Of a stretch of DNA of 16,331 nucleotides, positions 1 through 7,389 are shown piece by piece. Every line of letters starts with the position of its first letter. Position 1 is the stretch's first letter. The DNA comes from Citricoccus sp. WCRC_4 (lineage in GTDB: Bacteria; Actinomycetota; Actinomycetes; Actinomycetales; Micrococcaceae). The stretch spans positions 1-16,331 of the forward strand of contig JAPFFX010000089.1 of the NCBI GenBank assembly GCA_026645375.1, written 5' to 3'. Both the position numbers and the translations under genes were made by a program. The notes beneath the pieces were generated by a model. It was not told the origin of the DNA and did no database searches. It saw only the letters and a list, made by a program, of their open reading frames with translations.

Positions 1-314
1 CAGTCGTCGTCGAGCCCCAGCAGGGTCGGCGCGGCGGCCACCGCCGCCCGCGCACCCGGGCCCCAGGCCAGCACCGGGATCCGGCCGGGCACCAGCGGGG
101 ACGGCGCCGGACGGACCAGCAGCGTCACGGGATCCCCGGTGCCGGGCTGGCGGAAGCACAGCCAGACCCCCTCGGGCCGGGACTGCACCGTGGGATCGGC
201 GTGGCCGCGTTGCAGCACGCCCAGGGTCAGCCGCACGTCCACCGGGATCCCGGGTTCCAGGACGACCCCCGCATCCGGGGCCGGCAGGGCGCCGGACGGG
301 GTGGTCGTGTGCAT
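1..314 (-). CDS. AlkA-like DNA-3-methyladenine glycosylase, 5' part only
   Basis: The first 104 codons read from an ATG at 314 and run off the window edge. The visible N-terminal domain has the pattern of actinobacterial DNA-3-methyladenine glycosylase family proteins: VDVRLTLGVLQRGHADPT near residues 25-42, then VLAWGPGARAAVAAAP and LLGLDDD near residues 81-104. In that family this domain precedes the helix-hairpin-helix and catalytic Asp, both outside the window. Such enzymes excise alkylated bases from DNA as the first step of base excision repair. A GGGAG lies 9 nt before the ATG. The gene is divergent from cbs across an 82-bp gap. The family call rests on the N-terminal pattern alone, so catalytic competence cannot be judged. 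The stretch lies in an open plus-strand frame extending upstream of cbs, which I treat as a shadow. Confidence 0.68.
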   Translation of the reverse strand, partial: MHTTTPSGALPAPDAGVVLEPGIPVDVRLTLGVLQRGHADPTVQSRPEGVWLCFRQPGTGDPVTLLVRPAPSPLVPGRIPVLAWGPGARAAVAAAPTLLGLDDD

Positions 315-352
315 CCCTCCATTCTCCCGCACGCCAGCGGTCACGCGGATTC

Positions 353-358
353 ACGCTA
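353..358 (-). promoter_or_regulatory. putative -10 of the glycosylase gene
   Basis: TAGCGT on the minus strand fits the actinobacterial TANNNT -10 pattern and would start a leader of about 30 nt before the ATG at 314, leaving room for its GGGAG. No convincing -35 is visible. The same hexamer occurs as the candidate -10 of cbs and of nirB. Confidence 0.4.
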
Positions 359-389
359 TTGCCGCCCCGGACCGGCCCGACGGTAGCGT
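359..389 (+). promoter_or_regulatory. putative cbs promoter, leaderless type
   Basis: TAGCGT at 384-389 ends 7 nt before the cbs ATG at 397. This is the spacing expected if transcription starts at or next to the start codon, giving a leaderless mRNA. A TTGCCG at 359-364 could be a weak -35 with a long 19-nt spacer. A GGAG (390-393) lies only 3 nt from the ATG, too close for normal ribosome binding, which favours the leaderless reading. Confidence 0.5.
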
Positions 390-396
390 GGAGCCC

Positions 397-1911
<1,515 letters not shown>

Positions 1912-1954
1912 CCTGCTGTCCCGCTCTCCCGTTGTCCCGCTGAAAGGATCCGTC

Positions 1955-3199
1955 ATGACCGAACGTGCTGCCGAGCCCGCCGAGAATGTCCAGACCGACC
2001 GGCCCGCCGGGGCGGAGGACTACGACTACACCCTCCACCCCACCTCCGGCTTCAACACCCGCGCGATCCACGCCGGACAGGCCTTCGAGCCGATCACCGG
2101 CGCGGTCGTGCCGCCGGTGCACCTCTCCACCACCTACGCCCCTGAGTCCATCGGCACCCTGCGCCGGGGCTATGACTACGGCCGCGGCACCAACCCCACC
2201 CGTGATGCCCTCCAGGAGCAGCTCGCCGCGCTCGAGGGCGGGGTGGACGGCGCCGCGCGCGCCTTCACCTTCGGCTCCGGGCTGGCCGCCGAGAACGCGC
2301 TGATCCACGCGGTGGCCGCCCCCGGTGCGCACATCGTCATGGGCAACGACGTCTACGGGGGCACCTATCGCCTCATCGACAAGATCCTGGGCCCGTGGGG
2401 CATCGGTCACACCGTGGTGGACATGGGCGACGTGAACGCCGTCGAGCAGGCCATGGCCGCCTCGAAGGCCTCCATCCTGTGGCTGGAGACACCCTCCAAC
2501 CCGCTGATGAAGGTCTCGGACATCGCCGCCCTCGCAGACGTCGCCCACGCCGGTGACGCCCTGCTGGTGGTGGACAACACCTTCGCCACGCCCTACCTCC
2601 AGCTGCCGCTGGAACTGGGCGCCGACGTCGTGGTCCATTCCACGACCAAGTACATCGGCGGGCACTCGGACGTCATCGGCGGCGCCGTGGTGGTCAACGA
2701 CCCCGAGATCGCGGACAAGGTCCAGTTCCAGCAGTTCGCGGCCGGCGCGGTCAACGGCCCGCTGGACGCCTACCTGACCACGCGCGGGCTGAAGACCCTC
2801 GGGGTGCGGATGGACCGGCACGTGGCCAACGCCTCCACGATCGCCACCTGGCTGCAGGACCGTCCCGGCGTGGAGCGCGTCCTCTACCCGGGGCTGCCGG
2901 ACCATCCCGGCCACGAACTGGCCGCGCGGCAGATGCGCGGCTTCGGCGGCATGGTCTCCGTGCAGTTCACCGGCGGGGCCGCGGCCGCGAAGCAGGTGGC
3001 CGAGTCCACGCGGCTGTTCCAGCTCGCCGAGTCCCTGGGCGGCATCGAGTCGCTGATGAACTACCCGGCCGAGATGACCCACGCCTCCGTGGCCGGCACC
3101 GAGCTGGCCGTGCCGGACAACCTGGTGCGCCTGTCCGTGGGCATCGAGGACGTGGCCGACCTGATCGACGACCTGGACTGGGCGCTCACCTCGCTCTGA
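1955..3199 (+). CDS. metB: cystathionine gamma-synthase/gamma-lyase
   Basis: This 414-aa member of the Cys/Met-metabolism PLP family acts after or opposite Cbs. As gamma-synthase it makes cystathionine from an O-acylated homoserine and cysteine; as gamma-lyase it splits cystathionine to cysteine. Visible marks are FNTRAIHAGQ near residues 33-42, the cofactor-phosphate segment YDYGRGTNPTR, LLVVDNTFATPYLQ, and HSTTKYIGGHSD with the PLP lysine K232. The C-terminal VRLSVGIEDVADLIDDL is typical of the family. About 30 residues precede the conserved core as an acidic extension. AAAGGA (1943-1948) lies 6 nt before the ATG. Sequence alone does not separate synthase from lyase, and actinobacterial enzymes may do both. 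Its last 14 bases overlap the end of the convergent membrane-protein gene. Confidence 0.9.
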   Translation: MTERAAEPAENVQTDRPAGAEDYDYTLHPTSGFNTRAIHAGQAFEPITGAVVPPVHLSTTYAPESIGTLRRGYDYGRGTNPTRDALQEQLAALEGGVDGAARAFTFGSGLAAENALIHAVAAPGAHIVMGNDVYGGTYRLIDKILGPWGIGHTVVDMGDVNAVEQAMAASKASILWLETPSNPLMKVSDIAALADVAHAGDALLVVDNTFATPYLQLPLELGADVVVHSTTKYIGGHSDVIGGAVVVNDPEIADKVQFQQFAAGAVNGPLDAYLTTRGLKTLGVRMDRHVANASTIATWLQDRPGVERVLYPGLPDHPGHELAARQMRGFGGMVSVQFTGGAAAAKQVAESTRLFQLAESLGGIESLMNYPAEMTHASVAGTELAVPDNLVRLSVGIEDVADLIDDLDWALTSL

Positions 3200-3749
3200 G
3201 CCGGCGGTGCACCGGGGGCAGCCACAGCAGGGCGGCCCCGGCCAGCAGGACCGCCGCGATGGCGATCAGGGCCGGATGCCCGCGCACGACCAGCGGGATG
3301 CCCACGATCACCGCGACCCCGGTCAGCAGGCCCACCGCGCTGCGCCGGCCGCGCATCAGCTGGACGGCCCCGGCCCCCGTGGCCAGGGTGAGGACGCCGG
3401 TGAGACCGGCCAGGACGTACTGGCCGGTCGCGCCGTCGAGCGGTGCGTCGGGGACGATGCCGGTGCGTCCCGTGAGTCCGGCGACCAGGAACGCCGCGGC
3501 CAGCAGGAGGAACAGCACCGTCACCACGCCCCACCACCAGCGGGCGGTCCGCAGCAGGACGGAGCCACCGACGTCGGCGCGCGACTCGCGTCGCTGCCGC
3601 GCCTCGCGTTCGAACCGGGCCTCGGCCTCGGCGCGCTCCTGGCGGGCGGCGCGGGCCCGCTCGGCGTCCTGCCGCTGTCCGTCGAGGAACGAGCGCGTGG
3701 CCTTGCCGGCGGCGCGGGCGAAGCGGTGGTCGGGGTTCTCGTGAGGCAC
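3186..3749 (-). CDS. small membrane protein with charged N-terminal helix, function unknown
   Basis: This is a 187-aa protein I do not recognise as a named family. Residues 27-57 are rich in Glu, Arg and Ala in a pattern expected of a long charged helix or coiled coil. They are followed by four hydrophobic segments at about 72-94, 110-132, 137-156 and 159-177. The C-terminus is basic (HRRLRAR). No enzymatic motif or signal peptide is visible. The cytosolic helix followed by a four-helix membrane bundle gives no function. The GTG at 3749 is chosen because a TANNNT hexamer lies 6 nt upstream and no Shine-Dalgarno is present, which fits a leaderless transcript. It converges with metB, with a 14-bp overlap, and is divergent from the RNA helicase gene. 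Confidence 0.72.
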   Translation of the reverse strand: MPHENPDHRFARAAGKATRSFLDGQRQDAERARAARQERAEAEARFEREARQRRESRADVGGSVLLRTARWWWGVVTVLFLLLAAAFLVAGLTGRTGIVPDAPLDGATGQYVLAGLTGVLTLATGAGAVQLMRGRRSAVGLLTGVAVIVGIPLVVRGHPALIAIAAVLLAGAALLWLPPVHRRLRAR

Positions 3750-3755
3750 GTCTCG

Positions 3756-3761
3756 AGCCTA
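3756..3761 (-). promoter_or_regulatory. putative -10 of the membrane-protein gene, leaderless type
   Basis: TAGGCT on the minus strand ends 6 nt before the GTG at 3749. No Shine-Dalgarno precedes the GTG. The arrangement matches leaderless actinobacterial promoters. No -35 is recognised. Confidence 0.42.
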
Positions 3762-3788
3762 ACGGCAGGGCCGGGGCGCAGGATGCGT

Positions 3789-3794
3789 TAGACT
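3789..3794 (+). promoter_or_regulatory. putative -10 of the helicase leader
   Basis: TAGACT (within TTAGACT, 3788-3794) fits TANNNT and would start transcription near 3801, about 300 nt before the helicase start codon. No -35 resembling TTGACA is seen at the right distance. It lies back to back with the divergent -10 at 3756-3761. Confidence 0.4.
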
Positions 3795-4099
3795 GGATCC
3801 ACCATTCCGGTCAGAACCCCTGTGTACGCCCTCGCGAAGGGCGTCGAGTTGTGTGGCCCCTCCCGACACCGTGTCGGAGCAGCGGGCGGCCGGTCCTTCA
3901 CACCCCAGCCGTTCCTCCGTCGAGGTCGTGGCCCGCCCGTGCGGTGTCCATCCCTGACGGAACCGGCCGGGCGCGGACCGCCAGGTGAGTATGGAACGGG
4001 CGTGATGTTGGACCGCGCCTCGGGGAGCACCGGAGAGAAGCAATCCGTTGCGTTGCGGCGCCCAACCGGCCGCACACCCGACCCTGAAAAGGAACACCC
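3795..4099 (+). promoter_or_regulatory. long structured 5' leader of the DEAD-box helicase gene
   Basis: About 300 nt without a convincing gene separate the putative promoter from the helicase GTG. Two clear hairpins lie in the first 80 nt: ACGCCCT/AGGGCGT (3826-3832 with 3838-3844, loop CGCGA) and CCGACA/TGTCGG (3863-3868 with 3872-3877, loop CCG). Neither is followed by a T tract, so they are not classical terminators. A four-codon ATG reading frame (3990-4004) is too short to support. The leader ends in AAAAGGA (4087-4093), 6 nt before the start codon. Cold-shock DEAD-box helicase genes in other bacteria (for example E. coli deaD/csdA) have long regulatory leaders; the same role here is inference. 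I do not recognise it as a named RNA family. Confidence 0.5.
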
Positions 4100-5989
4100 G
4101 TGTCCGAACACGCCCAGAATGACCACGCCCAGGCCGAGACCGAGATCGACGCCCAGGCCGACACCCAGACCGAGGCGCCGGCGGGCCCGGCCTTCTCCAC
4201 CCTCGGCATCGACACCCGGGTCCTGGCCGCCATCGAGGACCTCGGCTACGAGACCCCCTCGCCGATCCAGGCCGAGACCATCCCGCTGCTGCTGCAGGGC
4301 CGCGACGTCGTCGGGCTGGCCCAGACCGGCACCGGCAAGACCGCCGCCTTCGCCGTCCCGGCGCTGTCCCGGCTCGCCGAGCTCGCCGACGTCAACGGCC
4401 CCGCGAACACCCCGCAGATCCTCGTGCTCGCCCCCACCCGCGAGCTGGCCCTGCAGGTCGCCGAGGCCTTCACCACCTACGCCAAGCACATCAAGGGCGT
4501 CACCGTGCTGCCCGTCTACGGCGGCGCGCCCTACGGCCCGCAGCTGTCCGGGCTCCGCCGCGGCGCCCAGGTCGTCGTCGGCACCCCGGGACGTGTGATC
4601 GACCACCTCCAGAAGGGGTCCCTGGACCTGTCCGACCTGCAGTACATGGTGCTGGACGAGGCGGACGAGATGCTGCGCATGGGCTTCGCCGAGGAGGTGG
4701 ACCAGATCCTGTCCGCCACCCCGGACCAGAAGCAGACCGCCCTGTTCTCGGCCACCATGCCGCGCGCCATCCAGCGCATCTCCGGCAAGTACCTCAACGA
4801 CCCGGTCGAGGTCACCGTCGCCGCGAAGAACACCACCGCCGGCAACATCCGCCAGCGCTTCCTGCAGGTCACCCACCAGTGGAAGCTGGAGGCCATGACC
4901 CGGATCCTCGAGACCGAGGAGCACGACGGCGTCATCGCCTTCGTGCGGACCCGCAACGCCACCGAGGAGCTCACCACCAAGCTCAACGCCCGTGGCTTCC
5001 GCGCCGCCGCGATCTCCGGTGACGTGGCGCAGAACCAGCGCGAGAAGACCGTGGAGAACCTGCGTGCCGGCCGCATCGACATCCTGGTGGCCACCGACGT
5101 CGCGGCCCGCGGCCTCGACGTGGAACGCATCAGCCACGTCATCAACTACGACATCCCGCACGACACCGAGGGCTACGTGCACCGCATCGGGCGCACCGGC
5201 CGCGCCGGCCGCTCCGGGGACGCCGTGCTGTTCATGACGCCGCGGGAGAAGTACCTGCTGCGCTCCATCGAGAAGGCCACGCGCCAGACCGTGGAGCAGA
5301 TGCCCATGCCGTCGGTGGCGGACGTGAACTCCTCCCGCCTGGACAAGTTCAGCTCCCAGATCACCCAGACCCTGGCCGAGGGCGAGCTGGAGGTCTTCCG
5401 GGACCTGGTGGACTCCTACGTGGAGGAGAACGACGCCGCACCCGAGGACGTCGCCGCGGCCCTGGCGAAGATGGCCCAGGGCGGGCGGCCGCTGCTGGCC
5501 GAGGAGCCGGACCTGCCGCCGGCGAAGATGGCCCGCCGCGACCGGGACTTCGACGGCAACGACCGCGACGCGCGGGACGGCAGGGGCTCCCGCGGCCCGC
5601 AGCGCGGCCCCGCCGAGGGCAACGCCACCTACCGGATCTCGCTGGGCCGCCAGGACCGGGTGCAGCCGGGCAACATCGTGGGCGCCCTGGCCAACGAGGC
5701 CGGGCTGCGCTCGAACCAGATCGGGCACATCGACATCCGGTCGAACCACTCCCTGGTGGAACTGCCGGAGAACCTGACGGGCCAGCAGTGGGACGCCCTG
5801 GGCAACACCACCATCAACGGCCGTCCGATCGGCCTGCAGCTGGACACCGGCCGCCCCACGCGCTCCGAGCGTGAGGGCAAGCCGTTCCGTTCCGGCGGCG
5901 CCCACAAGGGCGGGCACAAGGGCGGTTTCAAGGGTGGCTTCAAGGGTGGCCGGAAGTCCTTCGACAAGCCCGCGCGCGACCGGTACTGA
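4100..5989 (+). CDS. deaD: DEAD-box ATP-dependent RNA helicase
   Basis: This 629-aa helicase unwinds RNA duplexes, probably in ribosome assembly and mRNA turnover. RecA lobe 1 has the Q motif (PSPIQ, 53-57), motif I AQTGTGKT at 74-81, PTRELALQ, TPGR, motif II DEAD at 186-189 and SAT. Lobe 2 has VIAFVRT, ATDVAARGLD and HRIGRTGRAGR. After an acidic-to-charged linker, a segment beginning YRISLGRQDRVQPGNIVGAL resembles the DbpA-type RNA-binding domain of the DeaD/CsdA group. The protein ends in a basic tail of HKGG/FKGG repeats (about 600-617) typical of nonspecific RNA contact. The first 30 residues are acidic and Gln-rich. The GTG start has AAAAGGA 6 nt upstream. The domain order fits DeaD/CsdA rather than short RhlE or DbpA. 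The long leader suggests post-transcriptional control. Confidence 0.93.
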   Translation: MSEHAQNDHAQAETEIDAQADTQTEAPAGPAFSTLGIDTRVLAAIEDLGYETPSPIQAETIPLLLQGRDVVGLAQTGTGKTAAFAVPALSRLAELADVNGPANTPQILVLAPTRELALQVAEAFTTYAKHIKGVTVLPVYGGAPYGPQLSGLRRGAQVVVGTPGRVIDHLQKGSLDLSDLQYMVLDEADEMLRMGFAEEVDQILSATPDQKQTALFSATMPRAIQRISGKYLNDPVEVTVAAKNTTAGNIRQRFLQVTHQWKLEAMTRILETEEHDGVIAFVRTRNATEELTTKLNARGFRAAAISGDVAQNQREKTVENLRAGRIDILVATDVAARGLDVERISHVINYDIPHDTEGYVHRIGRTGRAGRSGDAVLFMTPREKYLLRSIEKATRQTVEQMPMPSVADVNSSRLDKFSSQITQTLAEGELEVFRDLVDSYVEENDAAPEDVAAALAKMAQGGRPLLAEEPDLPPAKMARRDRDFDGNDRDARDGRGSRGPQRGPAEGNATYRISLGRQDRVQPGNIVGALANEAGLRSNQIGHIDIRSNHSLVELPENLTGQQWDALGNTTINGRPIGLQLDTGRPTRSEREGKPFRSGGAHKGGHKGGFKGGFKGGRKSFDKPARDRY

Positions 5990-6016
5990 CCGGTGACTGA
6001 CGTGGCACTTCACCTC

Positions 6017-6037
6017 GATTTCGCATGAGCGGAAATC
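6017..6037 (+). terminator. weak hairpin after the helicase gene
   Basis: GATTTCGC and GCGGAAATC pair around the loop ATGA, with one bulged base, 27 nt after the helicase stop. No T tract follows, so it is a possible weak terminator or 3' end stabiliser only. It also overlaps the place where a -35 for the downstream tRNA promoter would lie. Confidence 0.3.
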
Positions 6038-6042
6038 GCTGG

Positions 6043-6048
6043 TAGAGT
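6043..6048 (+). promoter_or_regulatory. putative -10 for the tRNA pair
   Basis: TAGAGT fits TANNNT and ends 11 nt before the first base of tRNA-Thr, the usual distance for a short-leader tRNA precursor. A -35 is not obvious. The two tRNA genes could be transcribed from here and end at the palindrome after tRNA-Met. Confidence 0.42.
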
Positions 6049-6059
6049 TTCACGTCGTT

Positions 6060-6131
6060 GCCCCGATAGCTCAGTGGTAGAGCGCCATCTTGGTAAGATG
6101 GAGGTCCCGGGATCGATTCCCGGTCGGGGCT
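6060..6131 (+). tRNA. tRNA-Thr(GGT)
   Basis: A complete 72-nt cloverleaf. The acceptor stem is GCCCCGA/TCGGGGC with discriminator T. The D stem is GCTC/GAGC and the anticodon stem CCATC/GATGG encloses loop TTGGTAA, giving anticodon GGT. The variable loop is AGGTC and the T stem CCGGG/CCCGG. CCA is not encoded and must be added. The T loop reads ATCGATT, with A rather than T at position 54. Bases 6092-6111 (anticodon loop to T stem) recur with one mismatch at 7370-7389. Confidence 0.96.
6092..6111 (+). repeat. direct repeat copy 1, inside tRNA-Thr
   Basis: Twenty bases from the anticodon to the T stem match 7370-7389 in the same orientation at 19 positions, 16 of them contiguous (6096-6111). 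Integrative elements often use this part of tRNA genes as an attachment site, but no integrase is in the window, so the meaning is open. Confidence 0.45.
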
Positions 6132-6133
6132 CT

Positions 6134-6185
6134 GGAATGAGAGCCCGTGCGCAGTATGTATCCGCGGCACGGGCGCTCTCATTCC
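6134..6185 (+). other. long hairpin between the two tRNA genes
   Basis: GGAATGAGAG (6134-6143) pairs with CTCTCATTCC (6176-6185) and CCCGTGC (6144-6150) pairs with GCACGGG (6167-6173). That gives 17 base pairs interrupted only by two unpaired bases on the 3' side, with a loop of about 16 nt. It fills almost the whole 56-nt spacer between tRNA-Thr and tRNA-Met and has no T tract. It could be a processing element in a shared precursor or a terminator of tRNA-Thr. Confidence 0.6.
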
Positions 6186-6187
6186 GT

Positions 6188-6261
6188 GGCGGCGTAGCTC
6201 AGCTGGTTAGAGCGCACGACTCATAATCGTGAGGTCGGGGGATCGAGTCCCCCCGCCGCTA
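6188..6261 (+). tRNA. tRNA-Met(CAT), elongator type
   Basis: A complete 74-nt cloverleaf. The acceptor stem is GGCGGCG/CGCCGCT with a G1-U72 wobble and discriminator A. The anticodon stem CACGA/TCGTG encloses loop CTCATAA, giving anticodon CAT. The variable loop is AGGTC and the T stem GGGGG/CCCCC. An initiator would have a mismatched 1-72 pair and three G-C pairs below the anticodon loop, which are absent. A tRNA-Ile with lysidine-modified CAT cannot be fully excluded, but position next to tRNA-Thr supports Met. The T loop is ATCGAGT, again with A at position 54. CCA is not encoded. Confidence 0.94.
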
Positions 6262-6268
6262 CGGATCA

Positions 6269-6305
6269 GGACCCGGATCCCCTCGAGGGGATCCGGGTCC
6301 TTTCT
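6269..6305 (+). terminator. terminator with a perfect 32-bp palindrome
   Basis: Bases 6269-6300 are a perfect inverted repeat: GGACCCGGATCCCCTC meets its exact complement with no spacer, forming about 14 pairs around a TCGA loop. TTTCTC follows on the plus strand. It lies 7 nt after tRNA-Met and should end the tRNA transcript. On the opposite strand the stem is not followed by T residues, so it is a poorer terminator for the convergent channel gene. Nothing else is seen between here and the end of that gene at 6356. Confidence 0.85.
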
Positions 6306-6355
6306 CGTATGGGGCCATGGTCGTGTTCTCCTCTGGTCTGTGGTCTGGCGGTGGG

Positions 6356-7210
6356 TCAGCGGCTGAGCGGGACGTCGGCGACCGGCGGCAGCGTCGGCAG
6401 CTTCGGCTGCCGGACGGCCCCGGTGCGGTGGTGGGTGCTGTAGAGGGTGAGCCCCACGAAGGTGAGTCCGCCGACGAGGTTGCCCAGGACGGTGGGGATC
6501 TCGTTCCAGACGAGGTAGTCCATGATGGAGAACTCACCACCCAGCAGCAGCCCGGCGGGGAAGAGGAACATGTTGACGATGGAGTGCTCGAAGCCCATGT
6601 AGAAGAACAGCATCACGGGCATCCACATGATCAGGGCCTTGCCGGTGGTGGACTTGGACATGAAGGCGGCGACCACGCCGGTGGACACCATCCAGTTGCA
6701 CAGGACGCCACGGATGAACAGGGTGAGCATCCCACCGGCGCCGAACTCGGCGTAGCCGACGGTGCGTCCCTCCCCGATGGAGCCGATCTGCTGGGCCACC
6801 TCGTTCGGCGGCGTGCTGAACCCGTAGGTCATGGTCACCGCCATCATCACGGCCACGAGGAAGGCACCGGCGAAGTTCCCCACGAACACCAGTCCCCAGT
6901 TCCGCAGCAGCCCGGAGAGGGTCACTCCTGGCCGCCTGTCGATCCAGGCCAGGGGCACCAGGGTGAACACCCCGGTGAGCAGGTCGAAGCCGAGCAGGTA
7001 GAGCAGGATGAAGCCGATCGGGAACAGCAGTGCGCCGATCAGTGCGTTCCCGGTCTGTACCGTGACGGTGATGGCGAAGGCGGCGGCGAGCGCCAGGATC
7101 GCGCCGGCCATGAAGGAACGGATCAGGGTGTCCCGGGTGCTCATGAAGATCTTCGCCTCGCCGGCGTCGATCATCGTCTTCACGAAGTCTGGGGGGCTCA
7201 CGTAGGACAT
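6356..7210 (-). CDS. nirC: formate/nitrite transporter (FNT) family channel
   Basis: A 284-aa inner-membrane channel of the FocA/NirC/HCO family, normally a pentamer passing small monovalent anions. It has the six-segment FNT pattern, including MAGAILALAAAFAITVTV (34-51), the broken-helix segment GFDLLTGVFTLV near 74-85, and YMGFEHSIVNMF (204-215). The pore histidine is H209, at the same number as the key His of E. coli FocA. NEIPTVLGNLVGG (236-248) is also a family pattern. The C-terminus is a short Pro-rich tail. GGAG lies about 10 nt before the ATG at 7210. Its place beside nnaR, the methyltransferase and nirB makes nitrite the likely substrate; formate cannot be ruled out by sequence. It follows nnaR on the same strand after 179 nt and probably has its own promoter. 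Confidence 0.9.
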   Translation of the reverse strand: MSYVSPPDFVKTMIDAGEAKIFMSTRDTLIRSFMAGAILALAAAFAITVTVQTGNALIGALLFPIGFILLYLLGFDLLTGVFTLVPLAWIDRRPGVTLSGLLRNWGLVFVGNFAGAFLVAVMMAVTMTYGFSTPPNEVAQQIGSIGEGRTVGYAEFGAGGMLTLFIRGVLCNWMVSTGVVAAFMSKSTTGKALIMWMPVMLFFYMGFEHSIVNMFLFPAGLLLGGEFSIMDYLVWNEIPTVLGNLVGGLTFVGLTLYSTHHRTGAVRQPKLPTLPPVADVPLSR

Positions 7211-7287
7211 CGGACATCACTCCAAGCATCAGGTGGGTGCCGGCATTCCCGGCCTCTGCGGAGCCGGCGGGTTGCCGGCGTCCTCGG

Positions 7288-7293
7288 AATCTA
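7288..7293 (-). promoter_or_regulatory. weak candidate -10 for nirC
   Basis: TAGATT on the minus strand, about 70 nt before the nirC ATG, fits TANNNT; no -35 is recognised. Farther upstream the 179-nt gap holds an inverted repeat GTGA-TCTC-TCAC (7344-7355) and a GTCAC (7357-7361). These could bind a regulator but do not show the 11-bp phasing of a GlnR site. Confidence 0.25.
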
Positions 7294-7369
7294 CGGAGCG
7301 GGGGTTTCACCGGCGTTTCGGGGGCCGCGCCATCGGCGTAAAAGTGATCTCTCACGGTCACGGCGGCAC

Positions 7370-7389
7370 GGTGAGATGGAGGTCCCGGG
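7370..7389 (+). repeat. direct repeat copy 2, tRNA-Thr-like 20-mer
   Basis: This 20-mer matches tRNA-Thr bases 6092-6111 at 19 of 20 positions, in the same orientation. It abuts the nnaR stop codon (7390-7392). The similarity ends at both edges and no other tRNA arm is present. In DNA this GC-rich a single 19/20 match may arise by chance; its coincidence with an attachment-site-prone tRNA segment is why it is listed. Confidence 0.4.

Noticed and set aside
139..396. Upstream extension of the cbs frame to 139
   Set aside because: These codons are antisense to the glycosylase gene and its promoter, and homology to Cbs starts after 397.
3990..4004. A four-codon upstream reading frame in the helicase leader
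   Set aside because: It has no convincing ribosome-binding site and such short frames are expected by chance.
3788..6013. A 741-codon open frame on the minus strand over the helicase gene
   Set aside because: It is the antisense of a complete DEAD-box helicase; its residues are Gly/Val/Leu/His-rich with no domain pattern, typical of GC-rich shadow frames.
7344..7355. GTGA-TCTC-TCAC before nirC as an FNR or CRP site
   Set aside because: Both families need 6 nt between the TGA and TCA cores; here there are 4, so the match is not adequate.
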